Assembly: GCF_013141725.1 (NCBI RefSeq)
Contig: NZ_WHNZ01000045.1
Coordinates: 62,001-126,000, forward strand
DNA: 64,000 nucleotides
Direction of reading: 5' to 3'
Source of the DNA: Paenibacillus planticolens
GTDB taxonomy: Bacteria > Bacillota > Bacilli > Paenibacillales > NBRC-103111
Positions within the stretch are counted from its first letter, which is position 1. Each line of letters starts with the position of its first letter. The notes under the pieces were generated by a model. That model was not told the DNA's origin. It searched no databases and saw only the letters and a program-made list of their open reading frames with translations. The translations under genes were made by a program, and so were the position numbers. Below are positions 33,163 through 40,741 of this stretch, in pieces.

Positions 33163-33191
33163 TCTTAACACCCTTTTCAAGCCCCTGTCAA
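33163..33191 (-). promoter_or_regulatory. Sigma-A promoter of the bmr unit
   Basis: Reverse-strand TTGACA (complement of 33186-33191) and TTAAGA (complement of 33163-33168) are separated by 17 bases, with TG just ahead of the -10. The leader peptide starts about 80 bases further on. Confidence 0.75.
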
Positions 33192-33345
33192 TCGGAGAAA
33201 AAAACTATAAAAGAACTCTCTTACCTCGACATTTCGGATGCATTTACTTGCCATTGAGCCCCTTTTCCATTGTCACACATGTTTCAAAATCTTCCGGCAT
33301 ATTCATAGCATATGGGTTCATATCGCGCTGGGGGAGTGGATGGGC

Positions 33346-33522
33346 ATGGTCGACCAAGTAATTGCTTTGATAGGATGGATTGCCGCATTCGGGGTGGCCA
33401 TCGGAGGTGTTGTTGCACTCATTGCCCGGTTTGTTAGCCGCGATTCGACAAAGTATGATATGGCTTTTCTGTGGGATAACCGTTTCACGTTGGAGGAGTT
33501 GGAGCTGGACGAGCCTGTTTGA
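33346..33522 (+). CDS. Small single-pass membrane protein, unknown function
   Basis: 58 residues from the ATG at 33346, nine bases after GGGGGAG; an ATG two codons earlier is too close to the site. One hydrophobic helix (VIALIGWIAAFGVAIGGVVALIARFV) is followed by a polar, acidic C-terminus (DNRFTLEELELDEPV). No family is recognised. It is a single gene with a terminator, divergent from the bmr unit. Confidence 0.55.
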   Translation: MVDQVIALIGWIAAFGVAIGGVVALIARFVSRDSTKYDMAFLWDNRFTLEELELDEPV

Positions 33523-33559
33523 CCATATAGCATTATGAGCTAAAAAGGGGCTAAAAGGG

Positions 33560-33604
33560 AGCTATCTTATTGGGTCTGAATGGACCTAGTGGATAGCTTT
33601 TTTG
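33560..33604 (+). terminator. Terminator after the small membrane protein
   Basis: An outer stem AGCTATC/GATAGCT and an inner GGGTC/GGACC pairing are followed by TTTTTT. Confidence 0.75.
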
Positions 33605-33665
33605 TATGAGCGGGAACGTTCAGCACCTTATTCTACTTGCCGGTGCTGCCAAACCAAAAAGGGCT

Positions 33666-34505
33666 CTAAATGAGCCCCATCAGCAGGATAAAGGTGAGCA
33701 GCGAAATCGCCATTCGAAGCAAAGGCCAAGGAGGAACTAAGTTCATTTGCGGATCAAGAATATGCTGGATGCGAACATTCATGGACGTTTCGGCGAATGA
33801 AGCATGCGATAAGGATAGATGCTGTGTCGGCGCTTGTTGTTTGAGCAGTTTGAGGAGAGCGCTGCCTAAATCTGCAGATTGATTCATTTGGCCAATCGCA
33901 TACTTATCCGCCCTAAGCTCAATCATGATAGGGTATTTCTCAGCCAGCCAAGCGAATAACGGAATGTACCAAAACGCCTTGGAGATGACGGAAAGCAGGA
34001 AGACAGCGAGCGGATCGCGGTGCTTCATGTGGCTTTTTTCATGTTCGATCACAGCCTGAAGCTCACCCGGTTCCAGCATATTGAGCAGTCCGGTTGACAG
34101 AATGATCTGCGGCTTCCAGAAGCCTATCGTCATGGCCGTTGGCGTTTTGATAGACATAATTCGCAGTTGATGCTCGTCCAGCCGGTGAATGCCGCGGTAC
34201 TGCAAGGCGAGCTGATCATTTTGATGTTTTTCAACCAGTTTCTTCGCTTTAGCCGCCTGAAACGCCTGCCGAACCGTCAACCAAACAACGGCACTGAGCG
34301 TATAAATGATCACAACATTCACCAAAGTAAGTGCAAGAGGCGCAGGAACATGGAGATTTTTAAATAGGATGACACACAAATCAAAGATGTTGTAGCGAGC
34401 TTTCGAGTTGAAGAGAAACTGGCCAACAAACAGCAGCATTTGTCCCAAAACAGCCCCTGACAAGCCTAAAGAAGCCGCATACAGCCATTTCAATCGCTTT
34501 TCCAT
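33666..34505 (-). CDS. M56 family membrane metallopeptidase (BlaR1/MecR1-like, no sensor domain)
   Basis: A 279-residue membrane protein with the zinc-binding HEKSH motif (about residues 155-159) between membrane segments, as in the protease half of BlaR1/MecR1. Helices are visible near residues 10-30, 55-78, 163-185 and 265-279. Full BlaR1 proteins carry a further 250-residue penicillin-binding sensor outside the cell; this protein stops right after the last helix (LLTFILLMGLI) and lacks it. It follows the BlaI-type repressor gene by five bases. It probably cleaves or inactivates that repressor on an unknown cue that is unlikely to be a beta-lactam bound to itself. Confidence 0.85.
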   Translation of the reverse strand: MEKRLKWLYAASLGLSGAVLGQMLLFVGQFLFNSKARYNIFDLCVILFKNLHVPAPLALTLVNVVIIYTLSAVVWLTVRQAFQAAKAKKLVEKHQNDQLALQYRGIHRLDEHQLRIMSIKTPTAMTIGFWKPQIILSTGLLNMLEPGELQAVIEHEKSHMKHRDPLAVFLLSVISKAFWYIPLFAWLAEKYPIMIELRADKYAIGQMNQSADLGSALLKLLKQQAPTQHLSLSHASFAETSMNVRIQHILDPQMNLVPPWPLLRMAISLLTFILLMGLI

Positions 34506-34510
34506 GTCGG

Positions 34511-34936
34511 TTATCGATCCTTTTTCATTTCTTTGATTTTCTGCTCCAATTGGTCCAGCAAACCGGGATCTACTTTATCCAGCGCATCCACCATATGGGT
34601 TACTGCCAGCGAGCCGAACTCTTCAATGAGATCAAGTGTGAGCTCTTTGGACTGAGCTTCCATGAATTCATCTCTTGTTACAACCGGCTTGTAGCGAGAG
34701 GAACGGACAATGGCTTTCTTTTGCAAAATACCTTTGTCCACCAGACGGTTCATCACGGTCATGACGGTGTTGAAATTATTCGCTTTGTTATCGTTGTCGT
34801 TATCAAGCTTCTGTTGGACGTCCTTAATCGTCATTTCCTGAGCTTTATCCCAAAGAATCTCCATAATTCTGGCTTCCAAGGGGCCGAAAAAACGGTTAAG
34901 TCCGCTTCCTTCATATTTAAAATTTTGCATTTTCAT
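34511..34936 (-). CDS. BlaI/MecI/CopY family transcriptional repressor
   Basis: About 141 residues from the ATG at 34936 (AAGGAG upstream). It has the winged helix of the family (GPLEARIMEILWDKAQEMTIKDVQQKL, then FNTVMTVMNRLVDKGILQKKAIVRSSRYKPV) and a C-terminal dimerisation helix. A 13-base palindrome of the BlaI/MecI type lies about 20 bases upstream, so it is probably autoregulated. The partner protease gene follows in the same operon. Confidence 0.92.
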   Translation of the reverse strand: MKMQNFKYEGSGLNRFFGPLEARIMEILWDKAQEMTIKDVQQKLDNDNDNKANNFNTVMTVMNRLVDKGILQKKAIVRSSRYKPVVTRDEFMEAQSKELTLDLIEEFGSLAVTHMVDALDKVDPGLLDQLEQKIKEMKKDR

Positions 34937-34955
34937 GATATACACACTCCTTACA

Positions 34956-34968
34956 CTACAAATTGTAG
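34956..34968. promoter_or_regulatory. BlaI-type operator
   Basis: CTACAAATTGTAG is a perfect dyad around a central A, with the TACA/TGTA half sites recognised by BlaI/MecI repressors. It lies just upstream of the binding site of the repressor gene. Confidence 0.75.
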
Positions 34969-35020
34969 GTTGAGTTGTGCAGAGAAGTCAAGATACGCCT
35001 TTGAAGAAATGGGATAACAC

Positions 35021-35049
35021 TTTACATAGGGTTAAAAAAGATTTATAAT
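35021..35049 (+). promoter_or_regulatory. Sigma-A promoter of the pirin gene
   Basis: TTTACA (35021-35026) and TATAAT (35044-35049) have the ideal 17-base spacing. The following TACTTACATATAGTTAGTAATTAAATA is AT-rich and could hold an operator. Confidence 0.75.
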
Positions 35050-35099
35050 ACTTACATATAGTTAGTAATTAAATATTTTATAGTGAAGGAGCGATTCTT

Positions 35100-35879
35100 A
35101 TGCATATACAAGTATTTTCGGCTGATCAACAAGGTGTTGGCGCATTTGACGGGGGCAAATTTATGGAGCAGCGAGCAATCAGCTTTCCGGGCGAGAAAAC
35201 AGCGGTAGATCGGGTAGGTTCCTTATTTTACTGGGCATGGGGGAAAGCTGCCGATGTTGCGGAAATCGGGATGCACCCGCACAAAGCGTTCGAAATCGTT
35301 ACGTATGTGATTGAAGGACTCGTGGAACACCGCGATTCGCTGGGCTCTCTTGAGACCGTGACAAACGGGGGCGCTCAAGTCATTCAAGCCGGTTCAGGCG
35401 TCTATCACGCGGAAGCGTTCCGGACCGTTGGGTCCGAGGGCATGCAAATCTGGTTCGAGCCTCATCTCAGCGAGACGGTGAAGAAGCCTGCCACTTACAA
35501 TCAGTACGAGCATGACCGATTCCCAGTCCGCCAGCACGACGGCGTAACAGTGAAACATGTCATTGGCGGTGACGCTCCGATTCAACTGGACACCGATGCG
35601 AACATGTATGATTGGAGCTTCGAACCGGGCACATCGTTCACTTACTCCCTTGATCCAAAGCGGCAGCTGGCCTTTTTGGTTATTAGAGGGCAAGGGTTCA
35701 GCGAAGCCACCGCGGCTGGCAAAGCGCCTCAAGCTTTGTCTCATAAGGATTTTGTCGTTGTCGGGCCGGATAACCCGGCAGGCGAAACGCTTCAACTGAA
35801 GGCGGATAGCGAGCAAGGCCTACGGATCATCGCGATCGAAGTGCCGGTGGACCCGGGGTACGCGCTGTACCGCAAGTAA
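35100..35879 (+). CDS. Pirin family protein (bicupin)
   Basis: A 259-residue protein starting at ATG behind GAAGGAG. The N-terminal cupin carries the pirin metal-site pattern: GMHPHKAFEIVTYVIEGLVEHRDS and later GSGVYHAE, which together supply the His-His-His-Glu type ligands. The C-terminal cupin is degenerate. Bacterial pirins are iron proteins, some with quercetin 2,3-dioxygenase activity, others binding metabolic enzymes. No quercetin-related neighbours are present, so the role is open. It is a single-gene unit with its own promoter. Confidence 0.88.
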   Translation: MHIQVFSADQQGVGAFDGGKFMEQRAISFPGEKTAVDRVGSLFYWAWGKAADVAEIGMHPHKAFEIVTYVIEGLVEHRDSLGSLETVTNGGAQVIQAGSGVYHAEAFRTVGSEGMQIWFEPHLSETVKKPATYNQYEHDRFPVRQHDGVTVKHVIGGDAPIQLDTDANMYDWSFEPGTSFTYSLDPKRQLAFLVIRGQGFSEATAAGKAPQALSHKDFVVVGPDNPAGETLQLKADSEQGLRIIAIEVPVDPGYALYRK

Positions 35880-35927
35880 GGTTGGGCGGCTGTTTTGGTG
35901 CGGGGTTCGCGGCGCAGGTCTGGGTGG

Positions 35928-36034
35928 TGCGGACTCTGGGGCTGGTGCGGGGGCTGGTATGGGGCGGACTGGGTGATGCGGACTCTGGGGCTAGTGCGGG
36001 GACTGGGCGGGGCGGACTCTGGAGCTGGTACGGG
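35928..36034. repeat. G-rich degenerate tandem repeat
   Basis: Three copies of a G-rich phrase beginning GCGGACTCTGG(G/A)GCT lie at 35928-35953, 35977-36002 and 36011-36034. The surrounding 35882-36085 is very rich in G on this strand with many GGGG runs. The frame across it gives only Gly/Trp-rich low-complexity sequence, so it is not read as a gene. No terminator was found between it and the pirin stop. Confidence 0.6.
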
Positions 36035-36092
36035 GCAGACTGAGCGGTGGGACGATGGAGCTGTGGGCGGACTGGGCGAAAATGGGGCGAAT

Positions 36093-36270
36093 GGGAACTA
36101 TGATCCCTTATTTTCCAGATAATCGAAAATCCAGCTAGTTGAAGGGAACTATGATCCTCTATTTGATCAATTCCCCCTAAATTGTCAGCTTTTCAGCCAA
36201 ATAAGACCCTACAGTTCCACCTAATCCCTGATAATGGCCCATCCAGCTCAAATAGAGCCCTGTAGTTCCC
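36093..36270. repeat. Intergenic repeat cluster, GGGAACTA family (four units)
   Basis: Two direct copies read GGGAACTATGATCCCTTATTTT (36093) and GGGAACTATGATCCTCTATTT (36144). Two inverted copies read CAAATAAGACCCTACAGTTCC (36198-36218) and CAAATAGAGCCCTGTAGTTCCC (36249-36270). The order direct, direct, inverted, inverted lets the outer and inner copies pair. The same layout occurs at 48127-48308. From 36271 to 36342 nothing else is seen. Confidence 0.75.
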
Positions 36271-36342
36271 TCATACAAGTCATCACGGCAATATTCATTG
36301 CGACAATAACGAAATATACACATAGCACCGCGCTAACTCAGC

Positions 36343-36403
36343 AAAAAAAACCAAAGGGGCTTCCCCAAAGTAGAAAACCTACTAATGGGCAAGCCCCTTT
36401 TGG
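36343..36403 (-). terminator. Terminator of the small coiled-coil gene
   Basis: On the reverse strand a long stem (CCAAAAGGGGCTTGCCC with GGGGAAGCCCCTTTGG) has an inner GTAG/CTAC-type pairing and is followed by eight T residues. Confidence 0.8.
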
Positions 36404-36405
36404 CT

Positions 36406-36660
36406 TTATTCCAGCGACTGAAGCCTAGCTTCATCCTCGCTGAGGGATTCAATTGCTTGCTGCACAGCAGGCGCATCGGATTGATCCGTTGCCTGCTCCA
36501 ACGAATTTTCCGCTTTGCCGATGGCATTCCGGGCCTCTTGCAGTGTTTGAGGCGTAGGGTGTGACATGGCATGATTAACGGCTTGGTGAACATTATCGAC
36601 TGAATTTTGCGCGGATGATATCGGGTTTTGTGACTGTAAGCTTGAATCTTGCTTGGTCAT
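36406..36660 (-). CDS. Small hydrophilic helical protein, unknown function
   Basis: 84 residues from the ATG at 36660, with GGAGG 12 bases upstream. The protein is polar, rich in Gln, Ser, Ala and Glu, and lacks membrane segments. The pattern TLQEARNAIGKAENSLEQATD followed by AVQQAIESLSEDEARLQSLE suggests two amphipathic helices. No known family is recognised. It lies between the VanZ-like gene and a strong terminator. Confidence 0.6.
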   Translation of the reverse strand: MTKQDSSLQSQNPISSAQNSVDNVHQAVNHAMSHPTPQTLQEARNAIGKAENSLEQATDQSDAPAVQQAIESLSEDEARLQSLE

Positions 36661-36726
36661 CGCGAATAGAAACCTCCTCAGAATTGAAATCGTTACAAGG
36701 GCTATATTGAGGCAATTGCTCACATT

Positions 36727-37203
36727 TTATACCCTGTATTTCATTTCAATCCGATCTGAGCCATACCGCCTTTCGAAAACCACATATAAGCCATAAGCCA
36801 AACTTGCCCCCATCGTGTTCAAAATCACATCATCCACGTCCATGCTCCCCACCCTGAGCAACATTTGCAGCACTTCCAAGACAACAAGCGGACAGCAAAA
36901 AACCAACAGAAAAGCACGGTACCTTCGCGCCTTCCCAAACAAGAGCGGAAGCAGAACCCCAAAAGGCATGAAGACGACGATATTGCCTAATAAATTAATC
37001 ACCCGCGTCCGTATTGGCAATGAATCGGAATTCCATATATACATCCCAATGGTCCTGAAAGGAACTACATTGTAATCGTAGTCGAAATGATCGAAAGCCA
37101 GCAGACTCCGCCGCCCAAATCCCAAAAACATCCAGTACAGCAAACAGCTCGTGTAACCTATAAAACACAGCCATACAAGCAGCCGGACAAGCTTCTTCCT
37201 CAT
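36727..37203 (-). CDS. VanZ-like family membrane protein
   Basis: About 158 residues from the ATG at 37203, with GAGGGGAC upstream. It contains the VanZ signature: an N-terminal helix, then NLLGNIVVFMPFGVLLPLL and the C-terminal GSMDVDDVILNTMGASLAYGLY with the acidic DVDD pair. Four or five hydrophobic segments are seen. VanZ confers low-level teicoplanin resistance in the vanA element, but most chromosomal relatives have no tested role. It lies downstream of the HtrA-like gene, separated by a terminator-like hairpin. Confidence 0.85.
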   Translation of the reverse strand: MRKKLVRLLVWLCFIGYTSCLLYWMFLGFGRRSLLAFDHFDYDYNVVPFRTIGMYIWNSDSLPIRTRVINLLGNIVVFMPFGVLLPLLFGKARRYRAFLLVFCCPLVVLEVLQMLLRVGSMDVDDVILNTMGASLAYGLYVVFERRYGSDRIEMKYRV

Positions 37204-37233
37204 GATGACCGTCCCCTCTTCAGCCAACATAAG

Positions 37234-37268
37234 AACCCTCCCTTCAGCCTCAAGCTGATGAGAGGGTT
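37234..37268 (-). terminator. Terminator of the HtrA-like gene
   Basis: The stem AACCCTC/GAGGGTT with inner TCAGC/GCTGA pairing lies 11 bases after the stop; the T tail is weak (CTTAT), so read-through into the VanZ-like gene is possible. Confidence 0.5.
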
Positions 37269-37279
37269 CAAACGGAGCG

Positions 37280-39790
37280 CTATTTTTTCACAAGATCCAA
37301 AAATGTAAGAGAAGCAAAAGCTTTATTCAACCGGGCCTCATTGGCTTCCGTTCGAACCGCTTCGTCTATGCGCAGCGTTACGGTATACGAAATCTGATTT
37401 TGATTGAAGATGTAGGTTGTTTCCGTATAAGGAATTTTAGCGCTTGTATAGTGTACTTCGTATTTTTTGGCCTTCACGCCGCCTAATACAGTGGTGTCCT
37501 CAGCGGTAAAGGCATATTCCTTATCGTTATCATGACTCTTCTTATGCGCGGCGTCTCCTTCTTTTACCGCATCTTCATAAGATGTTTTGGTGTCCGCCCC
37601 GATCGTCAAGTAACCGCCTGTGAAGAGGAAGGACTTATTCACTTGATCTTTGTTGTTGTATGACTTGCTGCTTGTCCACATCTCCGGAATTTGCAGCGAA
37701 TATTTATATTTCTCATTTTTATAAGTAACGGTACGATTCGGATCCATCAGCTCATTCAAATCTTGAATGAAACCAAGCTCCTGATCCATGCTGGCTTTAT
37801 CCACTTCGACCGTGGAGGTTAAGGTATGCAGAAGATCATTCAGCTCAGCCCCCTCGTCATCCTGCGGATAGCTGACTTCGAGCTCGTACTTATATTTATC
37901 CTTGATGAATAAAAGGGAATACCCCGCGTTCCACTTGTTGCCTAGCGTTTGAGCATAAGCTACCTTCAGAGCCGGAACACCGGCCACAGTAAGCTCTTCA
38001 GGGTCCGCGATTTTACGGTATTTCGACACATACTGCGCTTCGAATTGCTTGCGTTCACGGTCAACCCAAGCGGCAAGCGTATCGCCGGAAGAAGCGGAGG
38101 TGACGTGCACCTGAAGCATTTGGGAATAATCGTCGTTAAAGAAAGACGAGCTTCCGGTGTAACTGCTTTTCTGCCAGCTGGAGGGCAGTTCGAAGGTCAA
38201 GCCGTACTCATTCGTGTAGGTCGTATTGCCGTTAGAGAAAACAGAGATATCCTTGAGCGATTCATCCTGTGCGTTAAAGGAAAGCTTAAAAGAATCCAGC
38301 AAATCATTATAGCTATTTTGTTTAAAATCATTGTTGTAGTGGTCTTTCATTACAAATAACTGCACTTTGTACAAGCGCCCCTGGTGAAGGAAGCCGCGGG
38401 TTTGAATATAGCCGCGGTCCCCGGAGCGACCGACTATTTTGGCAAAAGGACTGCCCTCGCGCTTCACATATTGACGCTCCAGAATGGTCGACGGCATGTC
38501 ATCGCCGTAATCATCCTCATTGCCCCCGGTTAATTTATTCAAAAGCGCAGACGGGGACAGCTCGTCGCTCTCATTGTCTACCTGAATGGACAGGGAAAAT
38601 TCTCCTTTGGCATCCACGAAGTTAACGGAGTTCCCATCCTCGGACTGCCGCCCTTTCACTAGGCCGGCCGGGTATTTCATCGACCATCCGAAATGGCTGT
38701 CGCCGATTTTTGTTTTGCCGCGGTCTGCATCCAAATCGGAACCATCGGCGTCTTCCTTCCATTTCGTTTCGGAATGAAGCGCTTCTCCCAGCGTGATAGT
38801 CTTAGTGACGGTCGAACTTCCCGACTGGACGGTGATATCCACTTTATCATCCGGCAAATATTTCTTAATCGTTTCATTGTAGTCGACCAATGTCTTCACC
38901 TTGTTCGCACCGATGGAAACGATCAGATTATCCTGCTCGATGCCGGCTGCAGCCGCCGGAGAATCCGGATCGACGTAAGCAACCCGGAGGCCTGTGGAAC
39001 TTGGCAAGCCAACGACGGCTTCCCAGCTTTCTTCCAGCTCAAGTCCCAAATAAGGGCGTTTCACTTTACCGTACAGCTGAAAATGTTTCAGTACATATTT
39101 GACGGTGTCCACCGGAATGGCAAACCCGAGATTTTCAACGCCGAATTCGGCATATTTCATCGTATTAATACCGATAACCTCGCCGTTCATGTTGATCAAA
39201 GCGCCTCCGCTGTTTCCGGGATTAATGGCGGCATCCGTTTGGATAAGCTGATACTGCGAGCTCACCGAGCGGTCAAGTCCGCTGACAATCCCAACCGTAA
39301 CGGAATTGCGCAAAGCAAAAGAAATCGGCGTGCCGATAGCAGCTACGGTTTCCCCCACTTTAATATCGGAGGAGGCAGCGAAAGTCGCCGGCGATAAGCC
39401 GGAGGCATCGATTTTGACTAATGCCAAATCGCTTTCCTCATCGATATTTGTGGCATGCCCGTTATAGGTAGTTCCGTCCGATGTAACAACGACGATATTC
39501 TTCATATTTTTGACAACATGCGCATTCGTCACAATGACCCCATTGGATTCAACAATTACGCCAGTGCCGTGCGCAAGATTAAAACGGTTCTTCTCTAGTG
39601 TTTTATTTGAATCGTAGGAAGGCTTGCCAATAATCGCAACGACCGACGGCGAAGTCTTCTCAATAACCTTAGGAACCTCCGCATTCGTTTCGGCTGCAAA
39701 TGATGGCGACGGCCCCGTGACGGACACAAGCAAGAAAGCTGCAATCAGTACGGTGATCCCTTTTTTCGTACATGTACTCCAAATTCCCAT
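37280..39790 (-). CDS. HtrA-like S1C serine protease with long C-terminal extension
   Basis: An 836-residue protein, about twice the usual HtrA length, starting at ATG behind GAGGAA. A signal peptide or signal anchor (ITVLIAAFLLVSVTGPSPSFAAE) is followed by a trypsin-like domain with the triad His in TNAHVV (about 91), Asp in SDLALVKID (about 121) and Ser in NPGNSGGALIN (about 194). A PDZ domain covers about 245-335. The last 470 residues hold three similar modules beginning FGWSMKYPAGL (about 367), YGLTFELPSSW (about 529) and YKYSLQIPEMW (about 694), resembling PsbP/DUF1795-type folds. The protease is probably secreted or membrane-tethered and handles misfolded exported proteins. The role of the extension is unknown. 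Confidence 0.88.
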   Translation of the reverse strand: MGIWSTCTKKGITVLIAAFLLVSVTGPSPSFAAETNAEVPKVIEKTSPSVVAIIGKPSYDSNKTLEKNRFNLAHGTGVIVESNGVIVTNAHVVKNMKNIVVVTSDGTTYNGHATNIDEESDLALVKIDASGLSPATFAASSDIKVGETVAAIGTPISFALRNSVTVGIVSGLDRSVSSQYQLIQTDAAINPGNSGGALINMNGEVIGINTMKYAEFGVENLGFAIPVDTVKYVLKHFQLYGKVKRPYLGLELEESWEAVVGLPSSTGLRVAYVDPDSPAAAAGIEQDNLIVSIGANKVKTLVDYNETIKKYLPDDKVDITVQSGSSTVTKTITLGEALHSETKWKEDADGSDLDADRGKTKIGDSHFGWSMKYPAGLVKGRQSEDGNSVNFVDAKGEFSLSIQVDNESDELSPSALLNKLTGGNEDDYGDDMPSTILERQYVKREGSPFAKIVGRSGDRGYIQTRGFLHQGRLYKVQLFVMKDHYNNDFKQNSYNDLLDSFKLSFNAQDESLKDISVFSNGNTTYTNEYGLTFELPSSWQKSSYTGSSSFFNDDYSQMLQVHVTSASSGDTLAAWVDRERKQFEAQYVSKYRKIADPEELTVAGVPALKVAYAQTLGNKWNAGYSLLFIKDKYKYELEVSYPQDDEGAELNDLLHTLTSTVEVDKASMDQELGFIQDLNELMDPNRTVTYKNEKYKYSLQIPEMWTSSKSYNNKDQVNKSFLFTGGYLTIGADTKTSYEDAVKEGDAAHKKSHDNDKEYAFTAEDTTVLGGVKAKKYEVHYTSAKIPYTETTYIFNQNQISYTVTLRIDEAVRTEANEARLNKAFASLTFLDLVKK

Positions 39791-39884
39791 GATGGTCTTC
39801 CTCTCTTAACAAAATATGGCAGTAGCTAGAATCTAGCATATTTGTGATAGAGAGACAATACATATTTTCCCAAAAATGACGGCT

Positions 39885-40736
39885 TTACCGACAATCCATG
39901 ATGCGCTGCGGATGGGTGTAGACCGCTAACTGATCTCTTCGGATGAATCCAACAACCGTAATACCCAAATCATGGGCGAGCCGAAGCGCCAAATCGGTAG
40001 GAGCGGATTTCGAAAGCAGTATGCCGACTCCGATTTTGGCGGCCTTGAGAGCGACCTCGGAAGAGACTCTTCCGCTAAAAGCGATCACCTTATCCCGGAC
40101 AGAAATTCGCTGCCTCAGCAGGTGGCCGTATATTTTATCCAAAGCATTATGACGTCCGATATCCGACCTGCTCATAAGCAGCTCATCAGCCGTACACAGG
40201 GCTGCATTGTGCAGACCGCCTGTCGCCCGGAAATCCGACGATTGCTCCTGCAGTTGGTTCATGAGATGAAAACACTGCCGAACAGATAGCTGAAGCTTCG
40301 TACTAACGGTTTTGGCCGTGCGGGCGTCATTGTGAAAATAAAACTGACGGCTTTTGCCGCAGCAGGAGCCGATGAACCGTTTGGACACCATTTGCCGGCT
40401 TAACTGGTGCAAATGACGCAGCTTCACATGCGCAAAGCCACGCTCCTCTTCCAATACCAGCGACTCGATCTGATCTACGAATCGAATCAAGCCCTCGGAA
40501 GCCAGAAAGCCGGTAACCAAATCAACCGTATCCTTAGGCGTGTACACCAGCGTGGCAAACTCCTCGCCATCCACTTTGATCGTAAGCGGCGCTTCTGTGG
40601 CGATCGTGTCCTCCTGAGGGAGAATCTCCATACCGTTATAGCGGTAGATGGGCCAAGTTGTCGTTGAAGAAAGCATGGCCCCCGCCTGCTCCTGCTCCTG
40701 CTTCTGCTCCTGTTCCCGTTCCTGTCCGTTATCCAT
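39885..40736 (-). CDS. fdhD: Formate dehydrogenase accessory sulfurtransferase FdhD
   Basis: About 283 residues. The ATG at 40736 follows GGGGTGA; a GTG three codons earlier, overlapping the fdhA stop as GTGA, is an alternative. Family motifs: EAPLTIKVDGEEFATL, VTGFLASEGLI, MSRSDIGRHNALDKIYG and the C-terminal GITVVGFIRRDQLAVYTH. FdhD passes sulfur from IscS to the molybdenum cofactor of formate dehydrogenase. The sulfur-carrying CxxC loop reads GSCCGK, so two cysteines are adjacent rather than two apart. The N-terminus has a low-complexity Gln/Glu repeat. It follows the molybdoenzyme gene directly. Confidence 0.92.
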   Translation of the reverse strand: MDNGQEREQEQKQEQEQAGAMLSSTTTWPIYRYNGMEILPQEDTIATEAPLTIKVDGEEFATLVYTPKDTVDLVTGFLASEGLIRFVDQIESLVLEEERGFAHVKLRHLHQLSRQMVSKRFIGSCCGKSRQFYFHNDARTAKTVSTKLQLSVRQCFHLMNQLQEQSSDFRATGGLHNAALCTADELLMSRSDIGRHNALDKIYGHLLRQRISVRDKVIAFSGRVSSEVALKAAKIGVGILLSKSAPTDLALRLAHDLGITVVGFIRRDQLAVYTHPQRIMDCR

Positions 40737-40741
40737 CGTCT

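Noticed and set aside
35895..36122. A 75-codon open frame rich in Gly and Trp after the pirin gene
   Set aside because: It spans the G-rich degenerate repeat and part of the GGGAACTA block, has no good ribosome site, and its composition is explained by the repeated DNA.
36727..37203. Glycopeptide-resistance cluster around the VanZ-like gene
   Set aside because: No vanH, vanA or vanX homologue is nearby; isolated VanZ-like proteins are common in Bacillales chromosomes.
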